64,000 bases of DNA from Deltaproteobacteria bacterium (GTDB taxonomy: Bacteria > Myxococcota > Myxococcia > Myxococcales > SZAS-1), in NCBI GenBank assembly GCA_018266075.1, contig JAFEBB010000008.1:62001-126000 (forward strand), in the 5' to 3' direction. The notes under the pieces are model-generated. The model did no database searches and was not told where the DNA came from. It worked only from the letters and a program-made list of their open reading frames with translations. The position numbers and the translations under genes are program-made. Positions 41,695-48,019 of the stretch are shown here, piece after piece (positions within the stretch are counted from its first letter, which is position 1; each line of letters starts with the position of its first letter).

Positions 41695-42126
41695 TCACGC
41701 GGCCTGTAAGCAACGCGCGAGGCTCATTGCCAGATCGCCGACGCTCAGAATGCCAATGGGGACGCCGGAATCATCCACGACGGGGAGCGCGTCGAGGTGG
41801 TTCTCCACCATGAGCGCCGCCGCATCTTTGAGAGGATAGGTGGGACTCACGACGATTGGCTTGCGGGCCATGACCATCGCGACGCTGAGTCCAAGGAGGG
41901 TCTCGCTGGAGCAGCGCCATGGGTCGCGCACATTTGGGGATTGGATCCACTCGATGAGATCAGACTCGGTGAGCAGCCCGGCCAGTTGGCCGTATCGCGT
42001 GACGACGGCGCGCTGGCGCTCGGACTCGCGCATCAGGGTGAGGACTTCTCGGACTCTCGCCCCCGCGTCGACGACGAGGAAGTTCCGACTCATCGCAACG
42101 GCAACATCATCCAGCGTCTCGCACAT
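41695..42126 (-). CDS. CBS-domain pair protein
   Basis: 143 residues from ATG 42126, with AGGAG 8 nt upstream (an ATG at 42168 would add 14). It consists of two CBS motifs: SRNFLVVDAGARVREVLTLMRESERQRAVVTRYGQLAGLLTESDLI and MARKPIVVSPTYPLKDAAALMV...DALPVVDDSGVPIGILSVGDLA. CBS pairs bind adenosine nucleotides and regulate partners. No catalytic domain is attached. A paralog lies 65 nt upstream on the same strand. Confidence 0.9.
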   Translation of the reverse strand: MCETLDDVAVAMSRNFLVVDAGARVREVLTLMRESERQRAVVTRYGQLAGLLTESDLIEWIQSPNVRDPWRCSSETLLGLSVAMVMARKPIVVSPTYPLKDAAALMVENHLDALPVVDDSGVPIGILSVGDLAMSLARCLQAA

Positions 42127-42191
42127 GTCGTAGCTCCTGTAGTTCGGCCGGCAGGCCGAGAGATTCAATCGGCTTGCGCGACTGCCAAACG

Positions 42192-42623
42192 TCAGCGCTT
42201 CCGAACAAGCTCGAGCAGGCTCTGCGCGAGGGCACGCAACGTCAGAAGCCCGATCGGTGCACCCGAATCGTCAATCACAGGAAGTGCGCTGAGGTTGTTC
42301 TCCAGCATGAGGGAAATTGCGTCATCCACGGTGGTCGTGGCCCAGGTGGAGATTGGATCTGCGGTCATGATGGCGTCGACGCAGACCCGCGCGAGCTTCC
42401 CCTGAGACTCCCTGGCGGCGTCGCTTCGAAAAGGAGGGGGCATCCAAGTGAGCACGTCGCGGTCCGAGACGATCCCGTCCAGTCTCCCGGCCCTCGTGAC
42501 GAGAACGTGGGTGGCGTGGACCTCTTCCATCGCGCACACCGCGTCGCCGACGGTTTCTGCGACGTCGATTGCCCTCGGAAAGGGAGTCATCACCTCGGCT
42601 ACCGTTGTGGTGTTCCAGGTCAT
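42192..42623 (-). CDS. CBS-domain pair protein (paralog)
   Basis: 143 residues from ATG 42623, preceded by GAGGGG with about 6-nt spacing. The two CBS motifs are TTTVAEVMTPFPRAIDVAETVGDAV...TRAGRLDGIVSDRDVLTW and DAIMTADPISTWATTTVDDAISLML...SALPVIDDSGAPIGLLTLRALA. Same length and layout as the downstream gene, indicating tandem duplication and divergence. Three short hairpins lie 75-190 nt upstream and may be regulatory. Confidence 0.9.
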   Translation of the reverse strand: MTWNTTTVAEVMTPFPRAIDVAETVGDAVCAMEEVHATHVLVTRAGRLDGIVSDRDVLTWMPPPFRSDAARESQGKLARVCVDAIMTADPISTWATTTVDDAISLMLENNLSALPVIDDSGAPIGLLTLRALAQSLLELVRKR

Positions 42624-42697
42624 CGAAGTCCCCTCGTGCTTTTCCCGAATCAAATGCAGGCCTGCGCGCTCGAGATGACGCGGGGTTGGCCCGCGCC

Positions 42698-42810
42698 GCC
42701 GTGCTTTCCACGGCGAACGCGCGATCGCACCTCAGCAAGTCCGCGGGCTTGGAGAACGAGCTCGCTCGGAGCCGTGCTTTTCACGGCCCCAAAGCCGTGC
42801 TTTCCACGGC
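42698..42810. repeat. Three copies of hairpin GCCGTGCTTTYCACGGC
   Basis: Copies at 42698-42714, 42771-42787 and 42794-42810. Each is a perfect 6-bp stem (GCCGTG/CACGGC) with a 5-nt loop CTTTC or CTTTT. They lie between the CBS gene (minus strand) and the gene starting at 42941 (plus strand). The second and third are 6 bp apart. They may be a binding site cluster or a dispersed REP-like family. Confidence 0.8.
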
Positions 42811-42940
42811 ACGGGTCAGGGGGCGACGAGTGAATTCAACAGTTTGAGGTTCGGCACCGAGGCTGCTCATGCGGCGGTCATCGTTCGACGTTCGCGTCGG
42901 CGACCTCCGCAATCCAGCGGAGAAAAACTAGGAGTCGCAC

Positions 42941-43777
42941 ATGCCTCGCCCGAATCAGCTGATCAATGTCCCCCTCGATGAGTTCCTCCGCGCCGTGGTC
43001 AAGTCCATCACCCTCTACATGGGCGCCAAGGACACCCTGCTGCTCAACGGCAAGACGTACACCAAGCAGCAGTTCCTGGCGGAGCTCGCCAACCAGGAGA
43101 AGCCGTTCGATGACGTGGACAACGCCCACAAGGCGCTGACCCTCCGCATCGCGGACAAGGAGGCGGCGCTCCCCGGCGTGCTCACGTTCGCGAACGACTA
43201 CATCGCGGCGATCCGCAGCACGTACGGGAGCGACCCGGCCACGCTCACCAAGTTCGCGGTGCCGAGCCGGAAGGCGCCCCGCGAGCTGACCGCGACCGAG
43301 AAGGTGGAGAAGGCCGCCAAGGCGGTGGCCACGCGGAAGGCGCGCGGCACGATGGGCAGCCGGCAGAAGGAGGGCATCAAGGCCACCGGCGACTTCACCG
43401 TGTCGGTGGGCTCGACGTCGAGCTCGCAGCCCACCTCGAGCGCGCCCTCTGCGGCCGCCCCGGTGAGCACCACGCCCGCCAGCCAGCCGGCGAGCGCCCT
43501 CGCCCCGGCGCCCACCGCCGCTCCGATCGCCAGCACCCCGGTGCAGCCGATCGCCTCCGCGCCCCCGGTGAGCACGCCGGCCCCCGCGCCGGTGAGCACG
43601 CCCATCGCCTCGGCGCCGATCGTGGCGCCCGTCGCGAGCGCGCCCGCCGCCACGCCGCTGCCCACCGTGGCCGCGGCGCAGCCCACGGCGGGCAACGCCA
43701 GCAGCATCCCGGTGACCAATGGGGTGCCGGGCAACGGCGGCGCGGCCCCGATGCTCATGAACGGCTCGGATCACTAG
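42941..43777 (+). CDS. Protein of unknown function with Pro/Ala/Ser tail
   Basis: 278 residues. AGGAG precedes the ATG by about 7 nt. Residues 1-150 are a conserved-looking helical region (YMGAKDTLLLNGKTYTKQQFLAEL, DKEAALPGVLTFANDYIAAIRSTYG, and ARGTMGSRQKEGIK near 135-148). The last 130 residues are low-complexity Ala/Pro/Ser/Val with repeated ASAP and STPA units. No signal peptide. Similar N-terminal parts exist in uncharacterised bacterial proteins. Function unknown. Confidence 0.75.
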   Translation: MPRPNQLINVPLDEFLRAVVKSITLYMGAKDTLLLNGKTYTKQQFLAELANQEKPFDDVDNAHKALTLRIADKEAALPGVLTFANDYIAAIRSTYGSDPATLTKFAVPSRKAPRELTATEKVEKAAKAVATRKARGTMGSRQKEGIKATGDFTVSVGSTSSSQPTSSAPSAAAPVSTTPASQPASALAPAPTAAPIASTPVQPIASAPPVSTPAPAPVSTPIASAPIVAPVASAPAATPLPTVAAAQPTAGNASSIPVTNGVPGNGGAAPMLMNGSDH

Positions 43778-43860
43778 GCCGATGCAGCTGCTGAAGACGC
43801 GAGGGCGTCCCGCCCGCTCGGGGGACGCCCTTCGTGTCTCCGCAGCCCGAGGAGACCGCC

Positions 43861-44361
43861 ATGCGAATCCTCATTCAGCCGGAAGAGGTCGAAGCCGCCC
43901 GCCACGGCATCCACCGCAGCTCCGCGTGGCCCCACGTGGAGAGGCTCCACCTCCAGCTTCAGCCGAAGTGCCTGTGCTGCAAGCCGGGGATGCGACCCAA
44001 CGCAGGCGTGCAGGTGCATCACATCTTCCCGTTTCACTACTGCATCGCGCTCGGCAGGCCAGATCTGGAATTGGACCTGCGCAACCTGGTCACCCTCTGC
44101 GAGAACGAGCTCGGCAAGCCCGGGGAGAACCACCACCTGCTGGTGGGGCACCTCGATTCGTTCCGGTCGTCGAACCTGAACGTGCTCGAGGACGCCAAGG
44201 GGATCTTCCACGGCCGCTGCGCCGAGGAGATCCGCAAGAGCGCGCGGTGGCTCGAGCGGGTGGGCCAGCGGCTCCGGCCACTCGGGGAGATGTCGGAGCA
44301 CGAGAAGGACGAGTTCGCGCACTTGATGAACGCGCGCTACCCGAGGCGGCTGGCGAAGTAG
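43861..44361 (+). CDS. HNH endonuclease-like protein
   Basis: 166 residues from ATG 43861, preceded by GAGGAG with 6-nt spacing. It has CxxC-type zinc ligands (C37, C40), VHHIFPFHY with H53-H54 as the HNH signature, NLVTLC (N75, C80), and HH at 91-92, giving a zinc-containing HNH fold. It should be a nuclease, but no partner (methyltransferase, toxin domain or phage gene) is next to it. A copy of its 3' end lies at 39111-39215. Confidence 0.8.
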   Translation: MRILIQPEEVEAARHGIHRSSAWPHVERLHLQLQPKCLCCKPGMRPNAGVQVHHIFPFHYCIALGRPDLELDLRNLVTLCENELGKPGENHHLLVGHLDSFRSSNLNVLEDAKGIFHGRCAEEIRKSARWLERVGQRLRPLGEMSEHEKDEFAHLMNARYPRRLAK

Positions 44362-44382
44362 TGCTCGCTCAACCAGCACCTG

Positions 44383-44411
44383 AGGCTCCGCTCGGTTGAC
44401 GAGCGGGGCCT
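44383..44411 (+). terminator. Hairpin after the HNH gene
   Basis: AGGCTCCGCTC pairs with GAGCGGGGCCT (one G-U) around a 7-nt loop, followed by CTCGCTTTCG. It lies 21 nt after the stop. Confidence 0.6.
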
Positions 44412-44475
44412 CTCGCTTTCGTGACGGGTCTGGCGTGGAGAGCGAGAGGCTCACGAAGGCGCATAGAAGCCGACG

Positions 44476-44745
44476 TCACACGAGATGAGACTTCAAGCTG
44501 GCCAGCTCGGCCTTCAACCCTGCCGCCATCTCTGCATTGAGGCGGTCAACTCCGTGCTCGTCTATCAAGTGCCGCTCGAACCCCGCGCGCAGCTCGCGTC
44601 TGGCGTGGGCGTCGTCGCGACAGAGGACGGTGAGCCGCCACCCACATCGAGCGCAACGGGCTACGAGGTGATGAATCCCCAGACCAGGTTCGGCGGTGGC
44701 CTGAACCAATCCAACGTCGACAGCTGCTCCGCTCGGCGCCTTCAT
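44476..44745 (-). CDS. Small putative zinc-binding protein
   Basis: 89 residues from ATG 44745; an upstream in-frame ATG (44814) would add 23 residues. It contains VARCARCGWRLTVLC and FERHLIDEHG, which could form a C..C..H..H-type zinc site in a split beta/alpha fold. A helix ends the protein. No partner gene is evident. Confidence 0.5.
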   Translation of the reverse strand: MKAPSGAAVDVGLVQATAEPGLGIHHLVARCARCGWRLTVLCRDDAHARRELRAGFERHLIDEHGVDRLNAEMAAGLKAELASLKSHLV

Positions 44746-44968
44746 TCGAGGCCCCCCGGCCGAATTGACCTGACGTGTACACCAAAGGCCGAACGAGTCG
44801 AGCAGCGATCGCATGACGAGCGTGAGTGGTTGAACGAATCTCGTCGCCGGTGGCGGATGAGGTGAGCGCGCGTTCCCGAGCCACGCCGCGACGACGTGGT
44901 CACGCGCACCACGTGGAACTGACGTTCGGCTCGCTCGGGCGCAGGCCAGCGGCTCGCTGGCAGCGGCA

Positions 44969-45240
44969 TCAATGGAGCGGGTGAGCCTCGGACATGCGCC
45001 GGGGCAGGCTCACGGTGGAGGTGGACCCCTGGGCGGGCTCGCTCACCACTTCAATCTTGCCTCCCATGGCGGCCACCAGCTGGCGGATGCTCCACAGGCC
45101 AAGCCCCTTGCCCCAGACCCGGCGGATGGGTGGATTTGCTCTTCCCGAACCGCTCGAAGATGTGAGCTCAGCTCTTCAGTCATGTCACTGCTGAATGTCA
45201 CGGCCATTCTCCTCGCCGAATTCCAAGAGCTGCCGATCGG
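44969..45240 (-). pseudogene. Histidine kinase ATPase-domain remnant with several frameshifts
   Basis: Read leftwards, pieces of a HATPase domain appear in different frames: LLEFGEENGR, then VTFSSDMTEEL, then HIFERFGKSKSTHPPGLG, then GKGLGLWSIRQLVAAMGG followed by SEPAQGSTSTVSLPRR and a stop at 44969-44971. Each piece fits the next in family order, so at least three frame changes have occurred. The N-terminal part of the kinase is missing. Confidence 0.8.
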
Positions 45241-45336
45241 CCCTCGGGCCACGGAATTCCGCGGCTGTTCCTTTCCATTCCCGGCTAGGCTTACGAGCCG
45301 ATGGCGAAAGCAAACTGAGGCTCGGTCGAGGGGTTC

Positions 45337-45666
45337 ATGAAACAAGAGGCGCTGGCACGCTACTTGGCTCTTCCCACTGCCATTCATCGGCAGTCTGGCG
45401 CACTGCTCTCCCTGTCGCAGTACTTGAGCGATCCGGCCGCAGCACGTTCCATCGAGGAGCTGCCTCTCGAGTCGCAACTCGTAATCGTCGAAGCGCGTTG
45501 GAAGGCCGGCGAGTGGTCAGACATCATCTACGGCAGCGAGGGTCTGGTGGATCGCGATCGAGCCATTCATGAGCTCGAAGCGCAAACGGAGATTGGCAAA
45601 TATCTACTTCGCATGGAGATTCGAGCCATGCAATTCGCAATTGAAGCAGCGAGGTCCAGCCCGTGA
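45337..45666 (+). CDS. Small helical protein coupled to the caspase-like gene
   Basis: 109 residues. GAGGGG lies about 4 nt before the ATG. The chain is nearly all helix with no signal peptide or cysteine: QEALARYLALPTAIHRQSG, SIEELPLESQLVIVEARWKAGEW, then DRDRAIHELEAQTEIGKYLLRMEIRAM. Its TGA overlaps the GTG of the next gene by 4 nt, so the two are translationally coupled and probably function together, for example as adaptor, chaperone or immunity partner (inference). No family recognised. Confidence 0.7.
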   Translation: MKQEALARYLALPTAIHRQSGALLSLSQYLSDPAAARSIEELPLESQLVIVEARWKAGEWSDIIYGSEGLVDRDRAIHELEAQTEIGKYLLRMEIRAMQFAIEAARSSP

Positions 45667-47666
45667 CGATGTACCGCGCGCGAATTGGTGATGGTGGAGG
45701 GTTCCAAACCGCTCCGACGCAGGCCTTCAATGTTGGCACCGGCTCGTTCACCGTCATGGCCATGGTGTCGACACGCACCGGCGGAACGGTGGTTGCTCGG
45801 AAGGGCACGGGAGCCGGAACGGGCAACGGCGGGTTTCTTCTCGCGATCAATCCCGATGGCTCGATCAAGTTCGTCACGGACGACGGGTCTGGCTATCACC
45901 AGGTCGTGACGGCGCCCACCATCGTGAACGAAGGCAATTGCCACACCGTTGCTGGCATCCGCGATGGGGCGAGGCTCGCCATCCTCCTCGACGGTTTGGA
46001 AGTGCCGGTGACGGCCTCGGGGACCCACCCACCGCCGCTGGACATCGACAGCGGCGCGCCACTCACGATCGGGTTTTCGCAGCAAGATCCGCGTGGCCAG
46101 TTGGTGGGTGAGGTCATGAACGTCAGCTTCTGGGCCGCTGCGCTCTCTGGTGACCTGCTCGTTCGGGCGGCCTTCCGGCGGGTCACCGGCTCGGAACCCA
46201 ATCTGAGGGGCTATTGGGATCTGAATGAACGCACCGACGATCGGTCTCCAAACAGGAATGCTTTGCAAAGCGTTGGAGCGGTTGCCTTCGAATATTGTTT
46301 CGAATGCATATGGAATACAGGAGCGAATGCATATGTATTCTGTTGCATCAGCAACTACACGAACGAGCACGTCCCTTCGACCACGAAAACCATTTCGAAG
46401 GTGATCGATGTGCCGATCGGGTCTTCAGTCTTTGGGATGTCGATTCTTCAGCATGACCGTGACTTCCCATTTTATGCGGAGGTCGTCCTCACGGATCCCC
46501 AGGGGCGTACATTCAATCAAGATCAGAATACAGAAACGCTGTTCACTGCGACGCGTCGAGGCCAGCCTTGGGCGGTGATGGTGGTGAATCCCACGCCTGG
46601 GCCCTGGCGGGTGCAGGTCTCAAATGCTGGGAACGAAGAATTTCATCTCTACATGGGGACCATCCCAACAACGGCAGTTGTCCAAACCTCGGTCGGCGCG
46701 CTGACCCCCTTGTACCCTTGGTCTTTGGCGGCCAATGACGTCGAGGGGTGGTGGGGTGGCGTCATCTCTGCGGCCGTTGGCCTTGTCGCGGGCGTGGTGG
46801 TTGTGGCGGCGATCGTCGTAACCGGCGGCGCCGCGATTCCAGCTGTCGCGACCGGCGTCGCGGTATTCGGGATGGTGAGCTACAGCATGGCGGCGGCGAT
46901 GCTACCGAGCGTCGACACGTCCTCAGCGTACAAGGCAACGGAACAGTTGGGAGGATTTGCCGGCTTCATCGTCGCGCCCGACAAGCTTCTGTTGATGGAT
47001 GCAAACGTCGACGCCGATCGCGCGACGCAGATCATGTATCGGCAACGAAGTCGAAAGCTCTATACTGCGGTCACCGCGAGTCCCTTCAACAAGGTTCAGG
47101 CTCAGCTCGTCGGTGCGGACATGAAGCAAGCGAAGGTTGCTGCCCAGTTCCAGAGCTTTGCTTCTGGTTACGTGAGCAGCGGTGGGCACGGCCGTCCAAC
47201 CTACCAATGCGGGTGGTACGTCAGTGATCCCACCGGACCTCTCGAAGAGGTGCTCTCGACCAGTGGGTCTGCTCGCTTCGTCAATGTGGCGAACAAGATC
47301 ATCCACCTCTTTGCGTGCCATTGCGGCGCGGCTGGAACGGCGGATCGACCGGGTCTTGGACGCGCGATGGTCTCGGCCGGGGCCGTGGCCTTCTTTGGTT
47401 ACAATGTGGGGTTTGTCCTGAACGTCAACCAGGCCGCCGCGTTCTGCGATTGCGACATCAAGATCGATCTCGCACTGATCGGCGGCGGGACGTGCGACGA
47501 CGCGTATCGACAAGCGATCGCCCTCTACAATTCGACGATCGCTCGGCTGAAGGTTGATGGTGACTTGCAGGCGGCGGCGCAACTGGAAGGCAACCGCGAC
47601 GCGCTGGTGTCGCCTTCGACGAACGCAATGTACGGCAACCGGTGGGCTTCGCTGAAGACCAGCTAG
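45663..47666 (+). CDS. LamG-like / beta-sandwich / membrane hairpin / caspase-like peptidase protein
   Basis: 667 residues from GTG 45663 (ATG 45669 is possible). Residues 5-205 form a concanavalin-A/LamG-like sandwich (GSFTVMAMVST, GGFLLAINPDGSIKF, LAILLDGLEV, GEVMNVSFWAAAL). Residues 240-335 form a second beta-sandwich resembling P-type or pre-peptidase domains (GPWRVQVSN). Residues 362-415 are a Gly/Ala/Val membrane hairpin. Residues 440-600 resemble the caspase fold: a strand ending in SSGGHG (H509) and IIHLFACHCG (C552) followed by GLGRAMVSAGAVAFFGYN, as in CHAT/gingipain-type peptidases. There is no signal peptide. GC and codon use are clearly lower than neighbours, suggesting transfer. 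It may be a membrane-acting protease effector, for defence or cell death. Confidence 0.75.
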   Translation: MTMYRARIGDGGGFQTAPTQAFNVGTGSFTVMAMVSTRTGGTVVARKGTGAGTGNGGFLLAINPDGSIKFVTDDGSGYHQVVTAPTIVNEGNCHTVAGIRDGARLAILLDGLEVPVTASGTHPPPLDIDSGAPLTIGFSQQDPRGQLVGEVMNVSFWAAALSGDLLVRAAFRRVTGSEPNLRGYWDLNERTDDRSPNRNALQSVGAVAFEYCFECIWNTGANAYVFCCISNYTNEHVPSTTKTISKVIDVPIGSSVFGMSILQHDRDFPFYAEVVLTDPQGRTFNQDQNTETLFTATRRGQPWAVMVVNPTPGPWRVQVSNAGNEEFHLYMGTIPTTAVVQTSVGALTPLYPWSLAANDVEGWWGGVISAAVGLVAGVVVVAAIVVTGGAAIPAVATGVAVFGMVSYSMAAAMLPSVDTSSAYKATEQLGGFAGFIVAPDKLLLMDANVDADRATQIMYRQRSRKLYTAVTASPFNKVQAQLVGADMKQAKVAAQFQSFASGYVSSGGHGRPTYQCGWYVSDPTGPLEEVLSTSGSARFVNVANKIIHLFACHCGAAGTADRPGLGRAMVSAGAVAFFGYNVGFVLNVNQAAAFCDCDIKIDLALIGGGTCDDAYRQAIALYNSTIARLKVDGDLQAAAQLEGNRDALVSPSTNAMYGNRWASLKTS

Positions 47667-47819
47667 ATGAACGCGACCCGAAAATCATGGGCTCCGGGCC
47701 TGGTCGCGCTCGCAGCACGGCGCCTCCCCTGGCTGCGGAGCGGCAGGTGGCCGTTCGGCCTCTTCAGCATCGAGACCGACACGGGCATCTCCATTCAGTC
47801 CGTTCAGCCTCGAAATTGA
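47667..47819 (+). CDS. Possible 50-residue protein abutting the caspase-like gene
   Basis: ATG directly follows the TAG of the caspase-like gene, and the frame runs 50 codons. The product starts MNATRKSWAPGLVALAARR and contains LPWLRSGRWPFGLF, a basic aromatic amphipathic segment. Coupling by re-initiation is possible. There is no proper ribosome site, so it may be chance. Confidence 0.3.
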   Translation: MNATRKSWAPGLVALAARRLPWLRSGRWPFGLFSIETDTGISIQSVQPRN

Positions 47820-48019
47820 AGAGCGGTCACTCGGCGCCCCAGCCGTCTTCTACCGATTGATGCCCGGGCGGCCCAACGCCGCCCCCTGTTCTTCACGCTT
47901 GTTCACTGCCAAACCGGCTCCGACGCCGAGCACGAGCGCGGCGCATCGTGAGCGCGGGCGCGTGCTAAGAACCGATGACAGCGCTCCCAGGAGCGAACTT
48001 CCACCGAGGGGAACGGCGG
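47820..48019. other. Intergenic region before the hybrid kinase
   Basis: 200 bp with no protein-like frame, repeat or clear promoter. It marks the return to high GC after the lower-GC cassette. Confidence 0.4.

Noticed and set aside
46300-46340. Direct repeat GAATGCATATG (two copies 21 bp apart) as insertion footprint
   Set aside because: Both copies lie inside the open caspase-like gene in different frames; no element lies between them.
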